A stretch of 64,000 bases of DNA from Desulfosarcina widdelii. GTDB lineage: Bacteria; Desulfobacterota; Desulfobacteria; Desulfobacterales; Desulfosarcinaceae. The stretch covers positions 1,984,001 to 2,048,000 of the forward strand of contig NZ_AP021875.1 of NCBI RefSeq assembly GCF_009688965.1, written 5' to 3'. Below the pieces are notes generated by a model, which had not been told where the DNA came from, did not search any database, and saw nothing but the letters and a program-made list of their open reading frames with translations. The translations under genes and the position numbers were made by a program. This document shows positions 24,440 to 32,854 of this stretch, in pieces (within the stretch, counting starts at the first letter, position 1; every line of letters starts with the position of its first letter).

Positions 24440-25624
24440 TCAGGAAAGCCTTTCGATGATCATCGTGCCGGACATCCCCTGGGCCGCACACAATGTGATC
24501 AGCCCGTAACGCAAATCTTCGCGTTCCAGTTCGTTGAGCATGGTGGCCAGCAGGATACCACCGGTGGCGCCCAGGGGGTGGCCCATGGCAATGGCGCCTC
24601 CGTTGACGTTTACCTTCTCCTCGGGAATGCCAAGAGTTTTCATCCATGCCAGAGGCACGCTGGCAAAGGCTTCGTTGATTTCGAAGCGATCGATTTGATC
24701 AAGGGTCAGGCCGGCGCGCTTCAGCGCCAGGCGGGTACCGGGGATGACGCCGTCAAGCATCTCGGTGGGATTGACGCCCCAGTTGGCGTTGGACAGAATA
24801 CGGGCCCTCGGCTTGAGACCGAACTCTTTGGCTGCGTCCCCCGACACCCACAGGGCCATGGAAGAGCCATCGCAGATTCCGGAGGAAGCGGCGGCATGAA
24901 TTACGCCGCCCTCTTTGAACGGCCTCGGGAGGGCGTTGATCTTCTCGGCCGTGGTTCCCGGTTTGATGTTGCTGTCCCGGTCCAGCACCTGAGGATTGCC
25001 GTCCTGATCGGTGTAGGCAATCGGAATGATTTCGTTCTTGAATTTTCCGGCTTCCGTGGCAGCGTGGGCCTTCTGCTGGCTTCTCACCGAGAACGCGTTG
25101 ATCTCTTCCTGGGAGATGCCGTACTTCTCGGAAATGATCTCCGCAGACATTCCCTGGGGAACGATCTTGTACTTTTCGCGGATCGCATCGGTGATCGCCA
25201 GGCGTGCCGGGTCGTTGCGATCCGACCCCAGAGGCACCCGGTTCATGTGTTCTCCGCCGCCGGCCAAAACAACATCGTAATCTCCCACCCGGATGGAAGC
25301 ATTGGCAAAGGCGCTGGCCTGCAGGGAGCCGGAACAAAATCGGTTCAGGTGAACCCCGGATGTCGTTACGGGAAGCTTGGAGGCCAGCACGATCCAGCGG
25401 GCGATATCCTGGGCCTGCTCCTTGACCGCGATGGTGGTTGAGTAAATCAGGTCTTCGACCTTCTCGGGCGGCACGGAGGGATTGCGGCCAAGGATTGCAT
25501 CGACGAGCATGGCCCCCAGCGAGGTCGGGTGGATTTCGGCAAATTCGCCAATGAATCCTTTTTTGGGTCGGCTCAAACGTCCGCGGCCGGTGCGAACCGC
25601 GTCGATCAGATAACAATCTTGCAT
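24440..25624 (-). CDS. Thiolase (acetyl-CoA acyltransferase)
   Basis: 394 residues. Catalytic cysteine Cys97 in NRFCSGSLQA; NEAFASVPLAW; GGAIAMGHPLGATGG with the base His; and CAAQGMSG in place of the more usual CxGGGxG for the second cysteine. It cleaves a 3-oxoacyl-CoA. The altered last motif and the position in the pathway suggest a specialised long or branched substrate rather than acetoacetyl-CoA. A second pathway thiolase is at 32855. Confidence 0.93.
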   Translation of the reverse strand: MQDCYLIDAVRTGRGRLSRPKKGFIGEFAEIHPTSLGAMLVDAILGRNPSVPPEKVEDLIYSTTIAVKEQAQDIARWIVLASKLPVTTSGVHLNRFCSGSLQASAFANASIRVGDYDVVLAGGGEHMNRVPLGSDRNDPARLAITDAIREKYKIVPQGMSAEIISEKYGISQEEINAFSVRSQQKAHAATEAGKFKNEIIPIAYTDQDGNPQVLDRDSNIKPGTTAEKINALPRPFKEGGVIHAAASSGICDGSSMALWVSGDAAKEFGLKPRARILSNANWGVNPTEMLDGVIPGTRLALKRAGLTLDQIDRFEINEAFASVPLAWMKTLGIPEEKVNVNGGAIAMGHPLGATGGILLATMLNELEREDLRYGLITLCAAQGMSGTMIIERLS

Positions 25625-25691
25625 GGGTTGTCTCCCTTATTCGTGGAAAAATTAACGGATATAAGCGGTAAAAGGAACAGGCCCTTCAATC

Positions 25692-26477
25692 CTATCGCTT
25701 TTTCTTGGCTTTGATTTCATCCAGCATCTGGCATACGGCAGCGTAGTGCTCTTGGGTCTGACAGCTCTGCTGGAAAGCGGCGGACTCGTATTCCAACGTC
25801 TGCTGCATAGTCGACTGACTTCCATGACGCAGCAAACGCTTGGACATCTGCAGCGCCCATGCCGGCATTCGTGCGATTTCCTCGGCCATGGATTGGGCCT
25901 CGTCGAGCAGTTTCTCAGGGGGAACGACGCGGTTGACCAGGCCAAGACTCAGGGCTTCGTCGGCGTCGATCATCCTTGCCCGGAAAACCAGCTCGGCCGC
26001 TTTTCCCGATCCGATCAACCGCGGAAGAAAATAAGAGCTGCAGAATTCCGGAGTGACACCCAGTCTGGCAAATGCGAAACTAAACCGGGCTTTGGTGGAG
26101 GCGATGCGGATGTCGCAGATCAGCGGCATGGTTGCCCCGAAGCCGACGGCCGTCCCGTTGATGGCGACAAGAATCGGCTTGGAAAAAGTCATCAGCGTCC
26201 GGGGAAGACGCAGGCGGTGGGAGGCATCCTGCGATCCTTCCCGGGTAAACGTTTCATAGCGTTCTTTCAAGACGTTCAGGTCGATGCCGGCACTGAAGGC
26301 CCGCCCGCTGCCGGTCACGACGAGAACACGCAAATCCGGGTCCGTTTCCGCCTGCAAGAAGAAATGCAGCAATTCTTCGCGCATCTCGTCGGTGAGAATA
26401 TTGAGCACCTCGGGCTGGTCAAGATACAACGTCTGGACATGACCGCTGCGTTCGATTCGAATCGTTTGATAATCCAT
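25692..26477 (-). CDS. Enoyl-CoA hydratase/isomerase family protein
   Basis: 261 residues, crotonase fold. Oxyanion-hole segments GSGRAFSAGIDLNVLKE and INGTAVGFGATMPLICDIRIASTKARFSFAFARLGVTPEFCSSYFLPRLIG are present. At the position of the first hydratase glutamate the sequence is not clearly Glu, while the second (TPEF) is, a pattern closer to isomerases or ring-cleaving hydrolases of the family than to plain hydratases. The exact reaction is open. It lies 26 bases upstream... in the operon between an acyl-CoA dehydrogenase and a thiolase. Confidence 0.85.
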   Translation of the reverse strand: MDYQTIRIERSGHVQTLYLDQPEVLNILTDEMREELLHFFLQAETDPDLRVLVVTGSGRAFSAGIDLNVLKERYETFTREGSQDASHRLRLPRTLMTFSKPILVAINGTAVGFGATMPLICDIRIASTKARFSFAFARLGVTPEFCSSYFLPRLIGSGKAAELVFRARMIDADEALSLGLVNRVVPPEKLLDEAQSMAEEIARMPAWALQMSKRLLRHGSQSTMQQTLEYESAAFQQSCQTQEHYAAVCQMLDEIKAKKKR

Positions 26478-26502
26478 CGATTCTCTCCTCAGGAAGAATG
26501 TT

Positions 26503-27660
26503 TCAGATGCTCATGAACAAAGGCACCTGATCTTCGAGTTCGGCAACGATTCGTTCACGGTGGAATTCCGATCCACCGAGGTCGAACTCCATTGACTTGG
26601 TGCGCAGGTGATACAATCCCACATCCATTTCCTCGGTGAATCCGATAGCGCCGTGAATGGTGATGCCGTCGATGCACATCTGTTCATAAACCGTGTTGGC
26701 CTTGACCTTCGCCATCGATACCAGGGTCTTGCATGGCTCGCCGATGTTGAGGAGGGACGCCGCTTCATACACCAGGTTCTTGAGCCCCTCGACCCAAATA
26801 AAGTCATTGGCCAGTTTGTGCTGAATCGCCTGCAGGGAGCCGATGGGTTTGCCGAACTGAATTCTCTCCCTGGCATATCGGCTGGTCAGATCCAAAACCG
26901 CCTGGGCGCCGCCGGACATCTCCGCGCACTTGAGAACGGTTGCATACTGAAGGAGGTATTCGACGATTTCCCATCCGGTATCCGACTGTCCCAGGATATC
27001 GGTATCGGAAACCTGCACGTTTTCGAATATCACTTCGTATTGCTGATTGCCCGCGCCGGTGGGAATCATGGTTTTTTGAATGCCGGGCGCATTCGCGTCG
27101 ACGATGAAGACGCCAATCCCTTCGCGCGGATCGTTTCCGTTTCCGGTGCGGGCCACCACCAGAAAGTTTTCGGCGGCGTTGGCAAAGGGCACGAACAGCT
27201 TGGTTCCGCTCAGAACATAGCCGTTGCTTTCCTTGACCGCCGACATTTCAATGTGTTCCGGTCCATAATCTGCCGCCGCTTCCATCAGGGCCAGGGTCCA
27301 TATCTGTCCGTCCACGATGGCCGGCAGCAGTTTCTGTTTCTGTTCATCGCTGCCGAACTGCATGATTGGCAGGGCACAGAGGACCACCGTGGCAAAAAAC
27401 GGCGACGGCAGCAATTTGCGTCCCGCTTCTTCCATGAAAATCATCAATTCGATATATTCGCCCCCCATGCCCTCATACGCTTCGGGAACGGCTAGCCCCA
27501 GATAGCCGAGTTCGGCCAACTGGTCCCATAGTTTGGGATCATATCCCCGGGCATCGACGGCAAGTTCGCGAACCCTGTCCGAGGGGCATTCTTTTTTAAG
27601 AAACTCCTGGATCGACTTTCGCAACAACGCCTGACTCTTTGACCAACCAAAATCAACCAT
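26503..27660 (-). CDS. Acyl-CoA dehydrogenase, small-subunit type of a heteromeric pair
   Basis: 385 residues. Domains: N-terminal helical (about 1-115), beta (LALMEAAADYGPEHIEMSAVKESNGYVLSGTKLFVPFANAAENFLVV), C-terminal helical. The end, GITIHGAIGFTEEMDVGLYHLRTKSMEFDLGGSEFHRERI, is the form seen in PimD/FadE32-type subunits. The next acyl-CoA dehydrogenase gene lies 12 bases upstream, and such neighbours are known to form alpha2beta2 enzymes with only two FAD sites. It passes electrons to EtfAB. Confidence 0.88.
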   Translation of the reverse strand: MVDFGWSKSQALLRKSIQEFLKKECPSDRVRELAVDARGYDPKLWDQLAELGYLGLAVPEAYEGMGGEYIELMIFMEEAGRKLLPSPFFATVVLCALPIMQFGSDEQKQKLLPAIVDGQIWTLALMEAAADYGPEHIEMSAVKESNGYVLSGTKLFVPFANAAENFLVVARTGNGNDPREGIGVFIVDANAPGIQKTMIPTGAGNQQYEVIFENVQVSDTDILGQSDTGWEIVEYLLQYATVLKCAEMSGGAQAVLDLTSRYARERIQFGKPIGSLQAIQHKLANDFIWVEGLKNLVYEAASLLNIGEPCKTLVSMAKVKANTVYEQMCIDGITIHGAIGFTEEMDVGLYHLRTKSMEFDLGGSEFHRERIVAELEDQVPLFMSI

Positions 27661-27672
27661 GTCATCCCCCCA

Positions 27673-28866
27673 TCAATATGCTTTCGGCAACTGCAACGCA
27701 GACCTGCCGATAATGTTTCGCTGATTGTCCGTGGTGCCGCCGGCGCTTGCGTATCCCGTCCAGCGGTAATAGAGTCGCTCCACCCGTCCTTGAATCTTGG
27801 ACCACTTGCTGTCGACCAATAGGGGATCCACCTGCGTATAGGCGCCGATGATCTCCGTTCCGATCTTCGACAGCTGGTCATTGATCATGTCCCGGAAGGC
27901 CTTGTCCCTGGGCGGCTCCCAACGGACCTTTTTCCCTTTGCTCATTTTCCAGACGGTTTCATAGGCCAGCACCTTCAAGGTTTCTATTTCTATGGCGACG
28001 TCGGCGAGTTTCTGGCGAATAGCAGGCCTCTTGATGGCGCCGGTCTCTTTCGCATATTGGACCATCTCATCGAACAGGCGTTTGCTTTCGCCCAAAGCGA
28101 CCAAGGCCTGGTTGCCCCTTTCAAAAGCCAGGGAGAGCATGACTTGGCGCCACCCGTCGTCTTCAATCCCGACGAGGTTCGTTTCCGGGACACGAACGTT
28201 ATCGAAAAAAACCTCGTTGAAAATATGCAGCCCGAAAAAACTCTTTATCGGCCGTATGGTCACACCTTCGCTTTTCATATCGACAGCCAGGAGGCTGATG
28301 CCGTCGTGCTTCCTCGGGGCATCGGGGTCGGTGCGAACGGCAAGCCAGCACCAGCGCGACCGATGGGCGGCGCTGATCCAGACTTTCTGGCCGTTGACGA
28401 TATACTCATCGCCTTTTTTTTCTGCGCGGGTGGAAAGGTTGGCGAAATCACTGCCGGCATCCGGTTCACTGTATCCCGTGCACCAGACGCCGTCGGCCTC
28501 CCCGGAGGAGATGAGCGGCAAATGCTTTTTCTTCAGCTCCTCCGATCCATACAGCATGATGGACGGCCCGACCCACCGGATCCCACTGACGCCCATGCCG
28601 TATCCGGGAATACCCCAATAACCGACCTCCTCCAGATAGACGGCCTGCTCCCAATCAGAGGCGCCCATCCCGCCGTATTCCTCCGGCCAATTGATCGTCA
28701 GCCACTTTTTTTCCGACAATTTTTTGGCCATCGACATGGCAAACGCCCACTCCTCGTCATAGTGTTCCTCCAGGTAAGGGACCTGATCCAAGGGCAGGTT
28801 CTCCTTGACGAATTGCCGGATCTCCTCCCGCAACTTGCGTTCTTTTTCTCCAAACTGAAAATCCAT
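27673..28866 (-). CDS. Acyl-CoA dehydrogenase, large-subunit type of a heteromeric pair
   Basis: 397 residues. INWPEEYGGMGASDWEQAVYLEEVG, GVWCTGYSEPDAGSDFANLSTRAEKKGDEYIVNGQKVWISAAHRSRWCWLAVRTD, and the C-terminus YASAGGTTDNQRNIIGRSALQLPK are typical of PimC/FadE-type large subunits. The gene precedes the small-subunit-type gene by 12 bases. Together they should introduce the 2,3-double bond into a bulky or dicarboxylic acyl-CoA, as in pimelate or steroid C/D-ring degradation. GGAGAAG precedes the start. Confidence 0.9.
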   Translation of the reverse strand: MDFQFGEKERKLREEIRQFVKENLPLDQVPYLEEHYDEEWAFAMSMAKKLSEKKWLTINWPEEYGGMGASDWEQAVYLEEVGYWGIPGYGMGVSGIRWVGPSIMLYGSEELKKKHLPLISSGEADGVWCTGYSEPDAGSDFANLSTRAEKKGDEYIVNGQKVWISAAHRSRWCWLAVRTDPDAPRKHDGISLLAVDMKSEGVTIRPIKSFFGLHIFNEVFFDNVRVPETNLVGIEDDGWRQVMLSLAFERGNQALVALGESKRLFDEMVQYAKETGAIKRPAIRQKLADVAIEIETLKVLAYETVWKMSKGKKVRWEPPRDKAFRDMINDQLSKIGTEIIGAYTQVDPLLVDSKWSKIQGRVERLYYRWTGYASAGGTTDNQRNIIGRSALQLPKAY

Positions 28867-28912
28867 AATGGTTCTTCTCCTTTTGGTGATGCGCTCAACC
28901 GCAAGATGTCAA

Positions 28913-30097
28913 TCAAGCGTCCGTATTGCTCTTGACGACGCCCTCTTTTTCAAGGTTGTCGATGGTGCTTTGATCTAATCCCTGTTCGCTCAAAATTTCG
29001 CGGCTGTGCTGACCCGGCCGGGACGGCAGCCGCCGCAGGGTTCCCGGCGTCATAGAAAAGCGTGGAACGACACCGGCCTGAACCGATCGGGTACCGTCGA
29101 CATCGATCTCTTCATGGATCATTTTTCGGTAAACGTACTGACGGTTGCTGCAAACCTCTTCCATATCGAGGACCGGTGCATAGCAGACCTCCTTGTCGTC
29201 AAGCAGGCGATCCCATTCGGCACGGGTCCGTGTTGCGAAAATCGACTGGAGCGTCTCTACCGTCTCGCCGCTGGTATCTTCCTTGCGGTCGATCAGGTCC
29301 TCCCGGTCGAGCAGCCGGCAAAGGGTTGCCCAAAACTTGGGCTCCAGCGCTCCGATGGTGATATACTCGTCGTCCTTCGTACGATAGATATTGTAGCAGG
29401 GGGTGGCGCCCAGGTTGCGGTATCCCTGGCGCACCGGTGCTTTGCCGGCGTTCGAATACTCCAGAAAGGCCAGCGGATTGAGCGCCAGGGCGCCATCGGT
29501 CATGGAGACGTCGATATGCTGACCATTGCCGGTCTGCTGCCGGTGATACAGCGCCGCCATGATCGAAAAAGCGGAAAGCATGCCGCCGCCGGCGATATCG
29601 GAGACCTGGGTGGCGAATATCACCGGTCCCGTATCCTTTCGGCCGTTGAGGTGCAGAAGGCCCGCCGTGGCCGCATAGTTGAGATCGTGGCCGACACGCA
29701 GCCGGTCGGGCCCGTCCTGGCCGTAGCCGCTGATCGAGCAGTAGATCAGGCCGGGGTTGGTTCTTTTAAGCGTGGGATAATCTATTTCCAGCCGTTCGGT
29801 AACCCCGGGTCGGAAGCCCTCGACGAACACATCCGCATCCGCTACCAGCCGGTAGAGAATTTTCCGTGCGCGCTCGTCTTTGAGGTTCAGCGCCATACTG
29901 CGCTTGTTGCGATCCACGTAGAAATTCTTTCTTCGCGGTCCCAACGCCGGTCCGGAAGGCTGTTCGACCACGATCACATCGGCACCCAGGTCCGCCAGCA
30001 GCATGGTTCCGAAAGGCCCAGGCAGCATGCGGGTCAGGTCGACAACTTTCAGCCCGTCCAAAGGTCCGGCCGGTTTTTGCCGATTTTTCTCGCTCAT
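28913..30097 (-). CDS. Alpha-methylacyl-CoA racemase-like CaiB-family protein
   Basis: 394 residues. LTRMLPGPFGTMLLADLGADVIVVEQP is the CaiB/BaiF start. GHDLNYAATAGLL gives His137 and QVSDIAGGGML gives Asp167; the 30-residue spacing equals that of the His126/Asp156 acid-base pair of Mycobacterium methylacyl-CoA racemase. A racemase role implies a 2-methyl-branched acyl-CoA in the pathway. A CoA-transferase function cannot be excluded because the families are related, but the catalytic pair argues for racemisation. Confidence 0.82.
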   Translation of the reverse strand: MSEKNRQKPAGPLDGLKVVDLTRMLPGPFGTMLLADLGADVIVVEQPSGPALGPRRKNFYVDRNKRSMALNLKDERARKILYRLVADADVFVEGFRPGVTERLEIDYPTLKRTNPGLIYCSISGYGQDGPDRLRVGHDLNYAATAGLLHLNGRKDTGPVIFATQVSDIAGGGMLSAFSIMAALYHRQQTGNGQHIDVSMTDGALALNPLAFLEYSNAGKAPVRQGYRNLGATPCYNIYRTKDDEYITIGALEPKFWATLCRLLDREDLIDRKEDTSGETVETLQSIFATRTRAEWDRLLDDKEVCYAPVLDMEEVCSNRQYVYRKMIHEEIDVDGTRSVQAGVVPRFSMTPGTLRRLPSRPGQHSREILSEQGLDQSTIDNLEKEGVVKSNTDA

Positions 30098-30110
30098 CGT
30101 CGATCCTTTG

Positions 30111-30884
30111 TTATTTCCGGTTGAATCCCATTCTCAGGCCGCCGTCCAGACGGATAGACTCCCCATTGAGATAGGTGTTTTCGATGATGTGACAGGCCAG
30201 TTTTGCGAATTCGGACGACTTGCCCAAACGCGCCGGAAACGGCACCTGTTTGGCCAGGCTTTCGAGAATATGTGGCGGGTTCTTGGCCAGCAGGGGAGTA
30301 TCCATGATGCCCGGCAGAATCGACATGACCCGGATGCCGTTGTTGGCGAATTCCCTGGCCAGCGGCAGGGCCATGGAGACGATGCCGCCCTTGGTGGAGG
30401 CATAGGCCGACTGTCCGATCTGGCCGTCAAAGGCCGCGATGGAAGCGGTATTGATGCATACGCCGCGTTCGCCCTCTTCGTTGGGCGTGTTCTCCATCAT
30501 CAGCGGCGCCGCCGCCCGGATCAGGTTGAACGTTCCGATGAGGTTGATGTCCACACGGGTGGTGAACCACTCCATGGGCATGATCCCTTTTTTGCCCGAT
30601 ATCTTCATGGATCCGCCTAGTCCGGCGCAATTGACGATCACATGAACCGTTCCGAACTGCTCTTTGATCTTCCCGATGACCGTTTCTACAGCTTCGGTTT
30701 TAGATACATCCAGTTGAAAAAACGAACCATTGTCCCCGAGTTCGTCGGCAAGGGCCTTGCCTCTCTCCTCGTTCAGGTCCAGGATGGCCACCTTCCCACC
30801 GGCGGCGGCAATGGCCCGTGCGGTGGTTTCGCCCAGTCCCGAGGCGCCGCCGGTAATAGCGACGATACTGCCTTTGATATCCAT
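30111..30884 (-). CDS. HSD10-like short-chain 3-hydroxyacyl-CoA dehydrogenase
   Basis: 257 residues. TGGASGLGETTARAIAAAGGKVAILDLN binds NAD; NCAGLGG; INTASIAAFDGQIGQSAYASTKGGIVSM contains Ser, Tyr and Lys of the SDR active site. The C-terminus LNGESIRLDGGLRMGF is characteristic of the HSD17B10-like (type II 3-hydroxyacyl-CoA dehydrogenase) group, which acts on branched acyl-CoA and steroids. It is a close paralogue of the gene at 35230-36003. The start overlaps no neighbour; the racemase-like gene starts 13 bases downstream. Confidence 0.9.
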   Translation of the reverse strand: MDIKGSIVAITGGASGLGETTARAIAAAGGKVAILDLNEERGKALADELGDNGSFFQLDVSKTEAVETVIGKIKEQFGTVHVIVNCAGLGGSMKISGKKGIMPMEWFTTRVDINLIGTFNLIRAAAPLMMENTPNEEGERGVCINTASIAAFDGQIGQSAYASTKGGIVSMALPLAREFANNGIRVMSILPGIMDTPLLAKNPPHILESLAKQVPFPARLGKSSEFAKLACHIIENTYLNGESIRLDGGLRMGFNRK

Positions 30885-30997
30885 ATTTCCTCCTTGTTCG
30901 ATGATCGCTTAGTAGTTGAGACAGGTTCCCTGCTCTGCCGGCCTTAGGGCCGGCGGTTCGTTCCTTCGGCAAAACGTTTTTTCAGCGGGTTCTCCGC

Positions 30998-32821
30998 CTA
31001 ACGCAAAAACTGTTTAAAGGGGTCGTAAAGCCTGAGAATATAGAGTTCTTCCTGACTTGGCGCCTCCATGGCTGTCAGATGCTGGCTGACGACCAGATCC
31101 CACCCCACATGGGAACGAATTTTTGCGACCGCTTCCTCGGCATTCGCAAAACCCGTCGGACCGGAGGTGTAGTAAGTTGTCAGCACGAGTTCCTCTTCTC
31201 CAGGCGGCTTTTCGAAGATGCCGTAATCGGTCGCCACGCAGCGTACGTTCGTTCCCGGCGAGGTGATATAGTCGACATTCTCCTTGAATTTCCCTTTTCC
31301 CAGGTAGGCGGTTACCACCACGGCTTTGGAGTTGGTGGCCACATCATTGCCGCCGCCCGAACCCAACAGGTGCATCTTGCCGGGGATGCAGGTGGAATTG
31401 AAGTTGGCCAGCCGGTCCACCTGGGCAGCGCCGAGGGATCCGAGGTTCATTCCGTTGGGCACCATCTGACCGAGAATGTTCAGGATATCGGAGGTCATGA
31501 TGCAGGTCGGCGTGTTCTTGAAATTAAAAATATAAGGATCTCCCGGACGGGGTTCATATCCGTAATAACCGACCTCGGCCATGATCTGCACGGCATGGCC
31601 CGTATCCTGCAACTTGTGCGATGCCAGCCAGGCCGATAGATTGGCGGCCCCGACGCCGGCCAGGATGTTTTTCAGCTTCAGTTCCCGGACCAGTTCGGCC
31701 TGTTTGCGGGCCGCGGCAACCAGCATCATTTCAGAACCGAGAAAAGAATCCGCTCCGACGGGAAGTTCCCCATGCCTGTCATTCTCTCCCAATTCTCCTG
31801 TTGCGGCGGACAGGGTTTCCTCGAACCACACGTTGGCTTGGGCCTTTCCTCTCAGCCGTTTGACTCTTTCCGCACCCAGTTTTTCGATAAACGCGTCATG
31901 GGTCTCGCACGAGAGAATCCATTCGTCGATCCATTCGATCAGTGCTTCTTTTCCGCGGCGGGCGGCCCAATTCACCTCGTACATGTACTGGTAATCTTCG
32001 GCGTACTGGGTCAATTCGGGTACGCCCACATTGGTAACCCCTCTAGGATGGCTGCCCATGGGCAGTTCGACAACGGCCTTGACGATACTGGCCGGTATTT
32101 TTACCAGATGGTTGTTGCGCCTGAGGTAGTCGGTGGATACGATGGCATCGGTGGAGAGAATTACACCCTCTTTGGCCGCGTATGGCCCCAAAGCGCTCTC
32201 CCCCAAGGGGGCGGTGATGATGGCATTGCCCGCACAATCGCAGGCGGCCACATGGATGAGGCTGATGTCCGGTCGATAAGCGGACACCAGCCCCACCTTG
32301 TCTTTCGAGCCAAAGGGGTCGTCAATTTCCTGGAACGTTCCTGCCGCCTGGTTGTCCGCAGCCATCGTGGTGCCGACCATGGAACGGGTCACCAGAAAAG
32401 GCAGCCGCAGGGCGCCGGCCAGAAGGCGTTCAGCATAGCTCAGAATGCTCCAATGCTCGATTTCCACGGCACCGGAAAGCCAGGCCTCGTTGACAAAGGG
32501 GTTGGGCGACGGTGAAGGCCACAGGTCGCCGACCAGGGTCGTGACGACTTTTTTCAGCATGCCACCCAAAAAAAGGGCCACACACGAATCGGCGAAGGAA
32601 AGCATGGCAATTTCGAATTGCGGGTCTTTCTGCCAGTATTGCCGGATTATTTCGTGCATGAGCCCGTATGGACGAGAATTGGTATGGGCCATGTGGATCT
32701 TCTGTCCGGGGCGAATATGATCGGCAATGGCTTCGGCCAGAGAGACCCGTTTGTCTGCATCGCATTGGGGCAGATTTCCGAGAAACCGCCGCTGCAATAA
32801 TTCGCGATAATCCGCATCCAT
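30998..32821 (-). CDS. Fused class I CoA-transferase (glutaconate CoA-transferase / IpdAB-like)
   Basis: 607 residues made of an alpha-like half (about 1-325) and a beta-like half (about 360-607) that are usually separate proteins. The alpha half has LAEAIADHIRPGQKIHMAHTNSRP and ELPMGSHPRGVTNVGVPE; the beta half has ILAGVGAANLSAWLA and IMAEVGYYG, putting Glu416 in the E-x-G position of the catalytic glutamate of class I transferases. GSGGGNDVATNSKAVVV follows. In the IpdAB branch, which opens the last steroid ring, the glutamate is missing and the enzyme is a hydrolase; its presence here favours transferase chemistry. Confidence 0.83.
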   Translation of the reverse strand: MDADYRELLQRRFLGNLPQCDADKRVSLAEAIADHIRPGQKIHMAHTNSRPYGLMHEIIRQYWQKDPQFEIAMLSFADSCVALFLGGMLKKVVTTLVGDLWPSPSPNPFVNEAWLSGAVEIEHWSILSYAERLLAGALRLPFLVTRSMVGTTMAADNQAAGTFQEIDDPFGSKDKVGLVSAYRPDISLIHVAACDCAGNAIITAPLGESALGPYAAKEGVILSTDAIVSTDYLRRNNHLVKIPASIVKAVVELPMGSHPRGVTNVGVPELTQYAEDYQYMYEVNWAARRGKEALIEWIDEWILSCETHDAFIEKLGAERVKRLRGKAQANVWFEETLSAATGELGENDRHGELPVGADSFLGSEMMLVAAARKQAELVRELKLKNILAGVGAANLSAWLASHKLQDTGHAVQIMAEVGYYGYEPRPGDPYIFNFKNTPTCIMTSDILNILGQMVPNGMNLGSLGAAQVDRLANFNSTCIPGKMHLLGSGGGNDVATNSKAVVVTAYLGKGKFKENVDYITSPGTNVRCVATDYGIFEKPPGEEELVLTTYYTSGPTGFANAEEAVAKIRSHVGWDLVVSQHLTAMEAPSQEELYILRLYDPFKQFLR

Positions 32822-32854
32822 GGGTATTGCTCTTTCTCTTTTGCGGTTGCTTTA

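Noticed and set aside
22446-25441. Long plus-strand frames opposite the FadJ-like and thiolase genes
   Set aside because: The minus-strand proteins have complete catalytic motifs; the plus frames show no family features and are composition shadows.
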